Source: Xanthomarina spongicola (GTDB lineage: Bacteria; Bacteroidota; Bacteroidia; Flavobacteriales; Flavobacteriaceae). From it: DNA of 64,000 bases. Shown here piece by piece: positions 45,233 through 52,429 of the stretch. The notes below the pieces were generated by a model. It was not told the origin of the DNA, did not search any database, and saw only the letters and a program-made list of their open reading frames with translations. Where the stretch lies: NCBI RefSeq assembly GCF_003148645.1, contig NZ_QGGP01000005.1, positions 32,751-96,750 on the forward strand. The letters run 5' to 3'. The position numbers and the translations under genes are program-made. Position 1 is the first letter of the stretch, and every line of letters begins with the position of its first letter.

Positions 45233-45624
45233 GGGGTCGACTGGTTTTGACAGCGAGATTAATTAAACAGTAAGCACGTCGTGTAATGACTTTGAAACAC
45301 GTAAAAGGCTAGGTCAAACTTTTAAACGGCGAGAATAACTACGCTTTAGCTGCTTAATCCGAATTATAGTAGGATTGGCCAAGGTACACAAGGTGTACAA
45401 GCTAAATGTCTCCTGAAAGCCTTGATTAACGGCGTTCTATAAGAGGCATCGTAAATGTTAATATAGAAAGTAATACGCTTCGGGTTACTTTTGAAACTAA
45501 AGAAGATAAGTTGTAAGTAGGTTGTCTTTAACCAGCTTGCAAACGAAAAACCAAGAAAAGAATACACGTGTAGAAAGCTCTTTGGTTACTTGTTTGGACG
45601 AGAGTTCGATTCTCTCCGACTCCA
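45233..45624 (+). ncRNA. ssrA: Transfer-messenger RNA (tmRNA)
   Basis: The 5' end GGGGTCGACTGGTTTTGACA and the 3' end GTTCGATTCTCTCCGACTCC pair to form the tRNA-like acceptor stem (GGGGTCG with CGACTCC), with the T-loop TTCGATTC. The tag reading frame at 45328-45354 encodes GENNYALAA followed by TAA, so with the charged alanine the tag is AGENNYALAA. tmRNA with SmpB rescues stalled ribosomes and tags the unfinished protein for proteolysis. The terminal CCA is not fully encoded and would be added after transcription. A terminator follows directly. Confidence 0.96.
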
Positions 45625-45626
45625 CA

Positions 45627-45664
45627 AAAAAGCCTCTAAAACATTAATGTTTTAGAGGCTTTTT
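45627..45664 (+). terminator. Terminator of ssrA
   Basis: AAAAAGCCTCTAAAACATT followed by its exact reverse complement gives a near-continuous stem flanked by A and T runs; it can act in both directions, also for the minus-strand genes ending at 45688. Confidence 0.85.
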
Positions 45665-45687
45665 CAAAGTAAGCTAACCACAACAAA

Positions 45688-45954
45688 TTAATTATGTTGT
45701 ATTCTTTTAGATTTTTGTAATCTCATAAGTTCTTGTTGAATCTCTTTACTACGATTCATGAATTTTTCGAATTTTTGACGCCTCATTTCAGCTCTTTCTT
45801 TCATTCTTTTATTAAATGCTTCTTCAAGTTGATGTCTTTTTTTCCATATTTCTGCACGTTTTTTATCTTCTGAAGCTACAGTAGAATAAGAATACCAATA
45901 AAAAAAGAGAAACATTAATGCAAGAATCGATATAATAACAAATCCGTCTATCAT
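45688..45954 (-). CDS. Small membrane-anchored coiled-coil protein, unknown
   Basis: 88 residues: one N-terminal helix (about 5-23), then a strongly charged helix rich in Lys, Arg and Glu (KKRAEIWKKRHQLEEAFNKRMKERAEMRRQ), which is probably a cytoplasmic coiled coil. Ends in KSKRIQHN. No family recognised. It is the last of a run of small minus-strand genes next to ssrA; the 160-base gap to the next gene upstream holds nothing recognisable. Confidence 0.6.
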   Translation of the reverse strand: MIDGFVIISILALMFLFFYWYSYSTVASEDKKRAEIWKKRHQLEEAFNKRMKERAEMRRQKFEKFMNRSKEIQQELMRLQKSKRIQHN

Positions 45955-46114
45955 AATAATATATTTTAATTAATAAAAAATAATACTAGGTTATTGATTT
46001 CAAGATTTGGGGAAAACTCAAATAAATGAGCTGTTAATTAAATTTATATAAAATGTTTTAATTCTTTATAAAAGAACGGATTAAGACCCAATATATTAGT
46101 TTAACGTGTAGTTT

Positions 46115-46642
46115 TTACTCTTTTAGATACATATTGTATGCTTCTTCCATTGCATTTAGGTCTTTTTCAGATAAATCGAAAATAGCAGAAGCTGAAATAT
46201 TCACTTCTTTTCTAATAAATATTCCTCTTTCAAAAGAGAGACTTTTTCTCATAGAAGTAGATTTTAAATCGTCTACATCTATAAAAACATCTTTTTCTCT
46301 ACTTTCTATAATAAACCTAGCATTTTTTAAAAACAAATTAAAATCTTCAATAATAAATAAAGCAAAATCCTCTGCTCCTGTTTCTTTAACTACAACTATA
46401 ACATAGTCTTCTCCTTTGGGTTGCTTAATTTCTATAAGACCATTATGAACAGTTGGAAGTTTTCTATAAAATATTCTATCTATTGATAAAATCTTATTCG
46501 TTTTAGATTCAAAGATGGTTTCTGTTTCATTAATATAACCACCAGGTTTAAACTTCTTTTGATTAGAATTACAATTTACAATTACCAGACTTGCCAGTAA
46601 AAATAATGTTATGTTTATAAATACAATTATTCTTTTTTTCAT
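46115..46642 (-). CDS. Putative lipoprotein, unknown function
   Basis: 175 residues. The N-terminus (KKRIIVFINITLFLLASLVI) is a signal followed by VNC, a possible though atypical lipobox with Cys24. The rest is a mixed alpha/beta domain with VFIDVDDLKSTSMRKSLSFERG and a C-terminal helix with acidic residues. No family recognised. It follows the 78-residue gene by nine bases, so it is probably in an operon with the two short genes before it. Confidence 0.6.
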   Translation of the reverse strand: MKKRIIVFINITLFLLASLVIVNCNSNQKKFKPGGYINETETIFESKTNKILSIDRIFYRKLPTVHNGLIEIKQPKGEDYVIVVVKETGAEDFALFIIEDFNLFLKNARFIIESREKDVFIDVDDLKSTSMRKSLSFERGIFIRKEVNISASAIFDLSEKDLNAMEEAYNMYLKE

Positions 46643-46651
46643 TGGTTTAGT

Positions 46652-46888
46652 TTAAAATTTAACGAGCTCTTTTACTATTAAAACTTCTTGTTTGGTTAAT
46701 GAATCTTCTTTTAAAGACTCTAATAGATTTCGTACTTTTTTTACATTTTCTAATGGAACAACTTCGGCATTAAGATCTATTTGTTTTATTAAAGACTTAA
46801 TGCTATTTACTGCTTCTAATTTCTCCCAATTATCCTTGGAATTATTAACAATTTCTTGTTCTATAAATAAGATTTTGGCTTGAATCAT
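46652..46888 (-). CDS. Short helical protein, unknown
   Basis: 78 residues, almost wholly predicted alpha-helical and charged: IEQEIVNNSKDNWEKLEAVN, VKKVRNLLESLKEDSLTKQE. No signal, helix-turn-helix or membrane segment. It sits between another short gene (13 bases away) and the lipoprotein gene (9 bases away). Soluble partner or regulator is possible, but nothing shows it. Confidence 0.55.
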   Translation of the reverse strand: MIQAKILFIEQEIVNNSKDNWEKLEAVNSIKSLIKQIDLNAEVVPLENVKKVRNLLESLKEDSLTKQEVLIVKELVKF

Positions 46889-46901
46889 TTTTATAAATAC
46901 T

Positions 46902-47147
46902 TTATATTTTAATATTCTTATTTTGCTCCATATATCGTCTCTTCCAGATAGAATTTCTAAGCAATAAATTATTTAACTCATGCAGGCATTCCATAACGGC
47001 ATCTATAGTTTCAATACTATTATCGCAATCTTCTATTGTCTTACTAATTACTATTTGAGCTATTTTTTTTTGATTAATAGAAGTAACCGAGCCATTTCCT
47101 GATTCAATTGCTTCAATTTGAGGGCTCTTATGCTCCTGATTATTCAT
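46902..47147 (-). CDS. Short protein divergent from a helix-turn-helix gene
   Basis: 81 residues from the ATG at 47147 (MNNQEHKSPQIEAIESGNG); the frame is open 30 codons further but those fall over the promoter region. A disordered start is followed by helices (KIAQIVISKTIEDCDNSIETIDAVMECLHELNNLLLRNSIWKRRYMEQ). No family recognised. First gene of the minus-strand run; a perfect -7 box lies 11 bases upstream. It is transcribed away from the helix-turn-helix gene at 47252. Confidence 0.55.
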   Translation of the reverse strand: MNNQEHKSPQIEAIESGNGSVTSINQKKIAQIVISKTIEDCDNSIETIDAVMECLHELNNLLLRNSIWKRRYMEQNKNIKI

Positions 47148-47157
47148 TTTCACAATG

Positions 47158-47165
47158 CAAAAGTA
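47158..47165 (-). promoter_or_regulatory. -7 box for the minus-strand small-gene operon
   Basis: On the minus strand TACTTTTG is an exact TAnnTTTG, 10 bases before the ATG at 47147. Just above it, on the plus strand, is the direct repeat TTGTATG-ACG-TTGTATG (47184-47200), spaced by ten bases, one DNA turn, between the divergent genes. Confidence 0.5.
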
Positions 47166-47251
47166 GATTCTGCCTTCGAGGTATTGTATGACGTTGTATG
47201 TCCTTAAAAAAAAATTCCTATTTTTACTTACAACCAACCATATTGCAAAAC

Positions 47252-48136
47252 ATGAAAAAATATACCTCTATAGGTGCTTTACTAATAGATTTTAGGAATT
47301 TCAATAATATGTCTCAAGCAGAATTAGCTGCAAAATTTGATGTAGATATTAGAACTATTATTAGATGGGAAAAAAATGAAACTTTATTAAAGTCTGATAA
47401 AGAAGAGGAAATGGTAGATATTACTTTTATACCATATCAAGTAATTAGAAATTTAAATGCGCCTGTATCCATACCTACGTACTACAATTTTAATGTAAGG
47501 AAATACTCATTAAGCAATATTTCTAAAGAATTGCCTGATCCAAATTGGATTATAGATTTACATGCAGAAACAAATAGAATGCGAATTATTAAATATGATT
47601 CAGATATTAACGAAATAATTAGATATTCAAAAACTCAACATCATGTTGTTAAGCCTATCTCTAAAGAAGTTATTTTAAGAGCCACAGACTTGCTTCCAGA
47701 ATTAAACCAAATTATTTTTGATACGTCTGGTTATTATTCAGGACATATAGTGTTTTTACCAATTTCGAAAAGATTTTACAATAAAATTAGAAAAAGAACC
47801 TTAACAGAAAATGATATTACTGTAAACGATTTAATCGATTACAAAAAACAAAAAAATCCAGTTTTCTATTCATATAATATGAGCAGTGATTGTAATGAAA
47901 ACTTCTTTTATTTAGCTGCTTGTGTAATCAATTTTCTAAAAAAAATTAATAGAGACTATATCTATGCTTCTTATGCTTCAAGAAACGATAGTTACCATAT
48001 AAATGCACTAATGGGAGTTTATATTGTTTGGGAAGATAAAGAGTTGCAAAAAGAAATTAAAAGTTTAGCTCCTCCAAGGTTATATGAGAGTAATTATGTG
48101 ATTTTTAAAAAGTTTCTAGATAAACATTTAATTTAA
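47252..48136 (+). CDS. Helix-turn-helix protein with unknown C-terminal domain
   Basis: About 294 residues from the ATG at 47252. Residues 5-65 form an XRE-type helix-turn-helix (SIGALLIDFRNFNNMSQAELAAKFDVDIRTIIRWEKNE). The 220-residue C-terminal part has SGYYSGHIVFLPISKRFYNKIRKRTLTENDI and later FFYLAACVINFLKKINRDYIYASYASRN, which faintly recalls a GNAT acyltransferase fold, but I cannot confirm that. It is divergent from a run of short genes and may control them. Its end overlaps the convergent rhodanese gene by nine bases. Confidence 0.75.
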   Translation: MKKYTSIGALLIDFRNFNNMSQAELAAKFDVDIRTIIRWEKNETLLKSDKEEEMVDITFIPYQVIRNLNAPVSIPTYYNFNVRKYSLSNISKELPDPNWIIDLHAETNRMRIIKYDSDINEIIRYSKTQHHVVKPISKEVILRATDLLPELNQIIFDTSGYYSGHIVFLPISKRFYNKIRKRTLTENDITVNDLIDYKKQKNPVFYSYNMSSDCNENFFYLAACVINFLKKINRDYIYASYASRNDSYHINALMGVYIVWEDKELQKEIKSLAPPRLYESNYVIFKKFLDKHLI

Positions 48137-48526
48137 AATTTCCACACCCAAACCATTATGCATCCATTGGGTAATGCCTCCTTCTAAATCGTATACTTTA
48201 ACAAAACCAGCTTCTATTAGTTTTTTTGCACAAGATGCACTCCTTCCTCCAGATTTGCAATATAAAACAACAGGCTTAGTTTTATCTAGGCGTAAAATAT
48301 CTTCATCAAAAGTATCAGAATAAAAATCAATATTTTGAGCTCCTTCAATATAACCTTCGGCATATTCTTCAGGTGTTCTCACATCAATAAATTGTACATT
48401 TTCTGTTAATAAAATAGTTTGCATTTCTTCGGCTGTTACAATTTTTATATTATCGCTTTCTGTTTTTTTACAACCAAGAAAAGTTACTAATAATAGCAAA
48501 CTAAAGACTAATATTTTATGTTTCAT
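48128..48526 (-). CDS. Rhodanese-domain lipoprotein
   Basis: About 132 residues from the ATG at 48526, giving a lipoprotein signal (KHKILVFSLLLLVTFLGC). The rhodanese domain has FIDVRTPEEYAEGYIEGAQNID and the active-site loop LYCKSGGRSA, whose Cys accepts sulfane sulfur. Its place is the envelope. It lies 13 bases after a cytoplasmic rhodanese gene on the same strand; the frame is open into that gene from a GTG but that extension is not signal-like. Confidence 0.88.
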   Translation of the reverse strand: MKHKILVFSLLLLVTFLGCKKTESDNIKIVTAEEMQTILLTENVQFIDVRTPEEYAEGYIEGAQNIDFYSDTFDEDILRLDKTKPVVLYCKSGGRSASCAKKLIEAGFVKVYDLEGGITQWMHNGLGVEILN

Positions 48527-48539
48527 ATTACTATAATAT

Positions 48540-48851
48540 TTAATAGTTAACGTCTCCTTGCCATTCGCTAAAACCACCTAAGAGATTAAAGGTATTGGTA
48601 TAACCAAGTTGATTCATAATAGCACAAGCTTGTGCGCTTCTACCTCCAGAACGACAATAAACATAGTAATTCTTGCTTTTATCTAGCGCTTCAATCTTAT
48701 CTAAAAATTCTTGACCAAGGTAAATATCAATATGTATTGCATTTGGTATTAAACCTTCTTCTACTTCATCTTCGGTTCTAACATCCAACACACACGCATC
48801 TGTGTCTTTTGTTAATTGTTCCAGCCATTGCTCTTGAGTTAAATCTGCCAT
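48540..48851 (-). CDS. Single-domain rhodanese, cytoplasmic
   Basis: 103 residues: LDVRTEDEVEEGLIPNAIHID and the loop YYVYCRSGGRSAQACAIM, with the catalytic Cys in YCRSGGRS. No signal peptide. It is a sulfurtransferase-like protein, first of a two-gene set with the lipoprotein rhodanese; the two proteins share the loop sequence but sit on different sides of the membrane. Confidence 0.9.
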   Translation of the reverse strand: MADLTQEQWLEQLTKDTDACVLDVRTEDEVEEGLIPNAIHIDIYLGQEFLDKIEALDKSKNYYVYCRSGGRSAQACAIMNQLGYTNTFNLLGGFSEWQGDVNY

Positions 48852-48906
48852 TAAAATGTTTCTTTTAAAATTTTCAGTACAAAATTAAAATTTCTAAATG
48901 AATAAT

Positions 48907-49515
48907 TTAAACTTTTATTGTACAACCTATAGCTCTTGTATGCGTTTCTTTAATTGATTTACCTTCTAATAAAGCATCTACAGCATTTTCAACATATTTC
49001 TGATTTACAGAATCTGGATGTTGGTAATTATCATCTATAGCACCAATATATTTTACTTGGTTTCCTTTCTTAACTTTTTGTAACACATATACGTGTGGTG
49101 TTTTTGAAGCTCCATACTCTGGATAAACTTTTTGGCCTTTATCTATTAAGTAAGGAAATGTAAACCCCTTTGCTTTTGCTCTTGCTTTCATTGCTTCCAT
49201 ACTATCTCCAGGACTAGCAGTTGGACTATTTGGCATAATGGCAATTACTGGATAGCCTTGAGATGCGTATTTATTATTTAATGCAATAATTCTATCTTCA
49301 TAAGCTACTGAAAATGGACAGGTATTACACGTAAACACAACTATAAATCCTTTTGCTTCCGGATAATTAGCTAAAGACACCATTTTTCCATCTACATTTT
49401 CTAAAGTAAAATCTGTAGCTATATCGCCAACTTTATAGCCTGTATTTTCTATACTTGTAAATGCCGAAAATGCTATTATAGCAATTAATATCATTCCTAC
49501 TTTTAATAATTTCAT
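48907..49515 (-). CDS. Exported thioredoxin-fold protein (peroxiredoxin-like)
   Basis: 202 residues with a signal peptide (KVGMILIAIIAFSAFTSI). The domain shows DFTLENVDGKMVSL, then VVFTCNTCPFSVAYEDRI with a CxxC pair, and SKTPHVYVL with the cis-proline. This is the redoxin/AhpC-TSA-like group often annotated as thioredoxin family. It is a periplasmic thiol oxidoreductase or peroxidase of unknown partner. The next gene, five bases upstream on the same strand, is a TlpA-like protein. Confidence 0.88.
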   Translation of the reverse strand: MKLLKVGMILIAIIAFSAFTSIENTGYKVGDIATDFTLENVDGKMVSLANYPEAKGFIVVFTCNTCPFSVAYEDRIIALNNKYASQGYPVIAIMPNSPTASPGDSMEAMKARAKAKGFTFPYLIDKGQKVYPEYGASKTPHVYVLQKVKKGNQVKYIGAIDDNYQHPDSVNQKYVENAVDALLEGKSIKETHTRAIGCTIKV

Positions 49516-49520
49516 AGTTT

Positions 49521-50051
49521 TTATTTTAAAAATTGTTGAACTTCTGTTTCTAATTCGCTGTAATTAAATGATTTTTCATAAAACTTCCTATTCTCTTTAG
49601 TATAAATAAGTGTAGATGGTATAGCTCCAGACCACTCTTCACTTACTTTTGGTATCCATGTATTAGAGTCTGTATCATTCAATACTAAGATTTGAGATTG
49701 CAGGTTATTACTTTTTATAAATGGAATTAATTTACTTTCATATTGCTTCGGAAAATCTAAACTTACTAAAATTACCTTTACTTTCTTTTCCTTATAATTG
49801 CTATGCAGTTTTTCAAAAACTGGTAATTCTTTTACACAAGGTGCACACCAAGTTGCCCAAAAATTTATAACATATACTTGGTTATCTTCCTTCGTTAAAT
49901 AAGGCTCTAACATATTGAAATCCAAAACTTCTAATTCAACTTTTTCTTGAATATCGTTTTGTTCAACTTTTGTTAATTCATTTTCATTTTTAGTTTTATC
50001 ACAATTAAACAACAAAACACAAACAAAAAGAGTACCTAATACGTATTTCAT
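49521..50051 (-). CDS. TlpA-family disulfide reductase lipoprotein
   Basis: 176 residues. The N-terminus (KYVLGTLFVCVLLFNC) is a lipoprotein-like signal with Cys17. The thioredoxin fold has NFWATWCAPCVKELPVFEKL (WCAPC active site) and GAIPSTLIY with the cis-proline. TlpA-type proteins keep periplasmic cysteines reduced, for example for cytochrome c maturation. It forms a two-gene operon with the other thioredoxin-fold gene. Confidence 0.9.
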   Translation of the reverse strand: MKYVLGTLFVCVLLFNCDKTKNENELTKVEQNDIQEKVELEVLDFNMLEPYLTKEDNQVYVINFWATWCAPCVKELPVFEKLHSNYKEKKVKVILVSLDFPKQYESKLIPFIKSNNLQSQILVLNDTDSNTWIPKVSEEWSGAIPSTLIYTKENRKFYEKSFNYSELETEVQQFLK

Positions 50052-50183
50052 AACACTAAATTTATATAATACTTATTGTTTTAAAACAATCTTTAACAAA
50101 TAATTACACATATTTATCTATTATTAATTGATTTTTTATACTTTTATAACATGTTTTTTTTGAAACTAATTACATTATTTTAG

Positions 50184-50275
50184 GATTACTAGAAAAAGAT
50201 TCGATTAATAGCTAACTAATTTTGTTTTTACTACTAGTAATCTGTAAAACTACCATTTAAAATGGTAGTTTTTTT
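50184..50275 (+). other. Structured region with hairpin and terminator upstream of trp promoter
   Basis: GATTACTAG (50184-50192) pairs with CTAGTAATC (50234-50242) around a 41-base loop. It is followed by AAACTACCATT-TAA-AATGGTAGTTT (50247-50271), a 11-bp stem, and a run of T: a rho-independent terminator on the plus strand. No plus-strand gene precedes it, so it may end a small untranslated RNA starting in 50052-50180, or just insulate the trp operon. The rest of the 50052-50283 gap shows nothing else. Confidence 0.45.
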
Positions 50276-50283
50276 TTAAAAGT

Positions 50284-50314
50284 TTTGCATAATTAACAAA
50301 TCATTCTATATTTG
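50284..50314 (+). promoter_or_regulatory. trp operon promoter
   Basis: TTTG (50284-50287) and TATATTTG (50307-50314) are separated by 19 bases, matching the Bacteroidota -33/-7 consensus at every defined position. Transcription should begin near 50320, only a few bases before the leader peptide start codon. Confidence 0.8.
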
Positions 50315-50323
50315 ACTCACAAA

Positions 50324-50380
50324 ATGAAATTAAATTTAAATCATACTTGGTGGTGGTGCTTTCGAAACTCAAATTCGTGA
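50324..50380 (+). CDS. trpL: trp leader peptide
   Basis: An 18-codon frame, MKLNLNHTWWWCFRNSNS then TGA, with three Trp codons in a row (50348-50356). It lies between a consensus promoter and a terminator hairpin that precedes trpE by about 10 bases. Scarce charged tRNA-Trp would stall the ribosome at these codons. There is no Shine-Dalgarno sequence and only a very short leader before the ATG, as is common in this phylum. Gene identity rests on the Trp run and the position. Confidence 0.85.
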   Translation: MKLNLNHTWWWCFRNSNS

Positions 50381-50447
50381 AGTAAATCCTCTGTATATTT
50401 TAAACTCAAAATATTTAGGCTTGTCATTCACGACAAGCCTTTTTTTA
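50375..50447 (+). promoter_or_regulatory. trp attenuator
   Basis: Terminator: AGGCTTGTC (50417-50425), loop ATTCAC, GACAAGCCT (50432-50440), then seven T. Antiterminator candidate: TCGTGAA (50375-50381), which overlaps the leader stop codon, is complementary to TTCACGA (50427-50433) in the loop and 3' arm of the terminator. A ribosome that reaches the stop codon covers TCGTGAA and lets the terminator form; one stalled at the Trp codons leaves it free to block the terminator. The terminator is clear; the antiterminator is inferred. Confidence 0.75.
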
Positions 50448-50455
50448 TTTAATCT

Positions 50456-51859
50456 ATGAAAACATTCAGTTTATACACTCATTATAAAAAGATACTAGCA
50501 GATACTATTACTCCTGTTAGTGTTTATTTGAAAATTAGAGATAAATTTCCTAATAGTATTCTATTAGAAAGTAGTGATTATCATGCCAACGACAACAGTT
50601 TTTCGTATATCTGCTGTAACCCAATTGCTTCTATAAAAATAAAAGATGAAGTTATTATTCAAACTTTTCCTGATGGAACAGTCTTTAAAAAGAAGATAAA
50701 TGGAAAAACCAATGTAACTCAAGTCATTCATAAATTTACAAAACGCTTTAAAGTACAATCTGATGAAAATTTTAAGTTTATAAACAATGGGATTTTTGGC
50801 TATACAGCTTATGATGCTGTTCGTTATTTTGAAGAAATTGAAATCATAAAAAAAGACAATCATTTAAATATTCCTGACATTTATTATGCAGTGTATCAAA
50901 ACATTATTGCTATCAATCATTTTAAAAATGAAGCCTATGTTTTTGCACACTGTTTTGACACTGAAAATAACATCGATGATATTCTTCAACTAATAAAGTC
51001 TAAAAATTATGCAGCTTTCAATTTCTCGGCACAAGGAGAAACTGTTTCTAATCTCACTGACAATGAATATAAAGAGCATGTTGAGTTAGCAAAAGAACAT
51101 TGTGCTCGAGGAGATGTCTTTCAATTAGTTCTTTCAAAAAAATTCTCACAACAATTTAAAGGCGATGAGTTTAATGTGTATCGTGCCTTAAGAAGCATTA
51201 ATCCTTCTCCTTATCTGTTCTATTTTGATTATGGCGATTTTAAAATATTTGGTAGTTCGCCTGAAGCTCAACTTATTGTAAATAAAGGCAAGGCCGAAAT
51301 TCATCCAATTGCTGGAACCTTTAAAAGAACAGGAAATGACGAACAGGATGCCGAACTAGCTAAAAAATTAGCCATAGACGACAAAGAAAATGCCGAGCAT
51401 GTTATGCTAGTAGATTTGGCCAGAAACGATTTAAGCAGACATGGGAGTCAGGTTACAGTGGACACCTATCGTGAGGTTCAATTTTTCTCACATGTTATTC
51501 ATTTGGTTAGTAAAGTAACTTGCAAAAAACATAAAGATACTACAACCATGCAAGTGGTTGCAGATACTTTTCCAGCAGGAACACTTAGTGGAGCACCAAA
51601 ACATAAAGCCATGCAACTAATAGAAAAATACGAAAAAACAAGTCGCGATTTTTATGGTGGAGCTATTGGTTTTATGGACTTTGATGGCAACTTTAACCAT
51701 GCCATAATGATTAGAACCTTTTTAAGTAAAAACCATCAATTACATTGGCAAGCAGGAGCAGGATTAGTCTCAAAATCTAATCCAGAACACGAATTACAAG
51801 AAGTTTACAACAAACTAGGTGCATTAACAAAAGCTATTGAATTAGCAGAAAAACTTTAA
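50456..51859 (+). CDS. trpE: Anthranilate synthase component I
   Basis: 467 residues. The feedback site LLES-x10-S (Leu36 to Ser50) for tryptophan is present. The chorismate-binding domain shows HPIAGTFKRTG, LVDLARND, FPAGTLSGAPKHKAM and the C-terminal VSKSNPEHE region. It converts chorismate and ammonia to anthranilate, with TrpG supplying ammonia from glutamine. First structural gene after the attenuator; trpG begins two bases after its stop. Confidence 0.96.
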   Translation: MKTFSLYTHYKKILADTITPVSVYLKIRDKFPNSILLESSDYHANDNSFSYICCNPIASIKIKDEVIIQTFPDGTVFKKKINGKTNVTQVIHKFTKRFKVQSDENFKFINNGIFGYTAYDAVRYFEEIEIIKKDNHLNIPDIYYAVYQNIIAINHFKNEAYVFAHCFDTENNIDDILQLIKSKNYAAFNFSAQGETVSNLTDNEYKEHVELAKEHCARGDVFQLVLSKKFSQQFKGDEFNVYRALRSINPSPYLFYFDYGDFKIFGSSPEAQLIVNKGKAEIHPIAGTFKRTGNDEQDAELAKKLAIDDKENAEHVMLVDLARNDLSRHGSQVTVDTYREVQFFSHVIHLVSKVTCKKHKDTTTMQVVADTFPAGTLSGAPKHKAMQLIEKYEKTSRDFYGGAIGFMDFDGNFNHAIMIRTFLSKNHQLHWQAGAGLVSKSNPEHELQEVYNKLGALTKAIELAEKL

Positions 51860-51861
51860 CT

Positions 51862-52428
51862 ATGAAAAACGTATTAGTTATTGATAATTATGACAGTTTC
51901 ACATACAATCTTGTTCATTATTTAGAAGATTTAAACTGTCATGTTACTGTAAAACGAAATGACCAATTACATTTAGATGATGTTGAGGCATTCGATAAAA
52001 TAGTATTATCTCCAGGTCCAGGAATTCCTGACGAAGCAGGCTTATTAAAACCTATTATCGCTAGATATGCAGCTACTAAAAGTATTTTGGGTGTCTGTTT
52101 AGGTCAGCAAGCTATTGGTGAAGTTTTTGGAGGAACTCTCATAAATTTAAAAAATGTTTTTCATGGTGTAGCCACTAAGGTAACTAGTTGTGTTGATGAT
52201 GAACTATTATATAAAAATCTAGACAAAACATTTGAAGTTGGCAGATACCATTCTTGGGTTGTAGATGCCAATTTACCAGATGTTTTAGAAGCTACTTCTT
52301 TTGATGAAAACGGTCAAGTCATGTCTTTACGACATAAAGTTTATGATGTCAAAGGCGTGCAATATCATCCTGAATCTGTTTTAACACCTAATGGAAAACA
52401 AATATTAAAAAACTGGATAAATAGTTAA
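51862..52428 (+). CDS. trpG: Anthranilate synthase glutamine amidotransferase component
   Basis: 188 residues, class I glutamine amidotransferase. Motifs: VIDNYDSFTYNLVHYLED, the nucleophile Cys in LGVCLGQQAIGEVFGG, and the His-Glu of VQYHPESVLT. It forms the heteromer with TrpE. It could also serve p-aminobenzoate synthesis (PabA), as in some bacteria, but lies in the trp operon. trpD follows after one base. Confidence 0.95.
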   Translation: MKNVLVIDNYDSFTYNLVHYLEDLNCHVTVKRNDQLHLDDVEAFDKIVLSPGPGIPDEAGLLKPIIARYAATKSILGVCLGQQAIGEVFGGTLINLKNVFHGVATKVTSCVDDELLYKNLDKTFEVGRYHSWVVDANLPDVLEATSFDENGQVMSLRHKVYDVKGVQYHPESVLTPNGKQILKNWINS

Positions 52429-52429
52429 A

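Noticed and set aside
45364..45567. 67-codon minus-strand frame inside ssrA
   Set aside because: The whole segment is tmRNA; the frame is chance.
45625..48140. tmRNA-integrated genomic island with an integrase and att repeat
   Set aside because: No integrase gene and no second copy of the ssrA 3' end (TTCGATTCTCTCCGACTCC) were found downstream, so insertion at ssrA is not supported beyond location.
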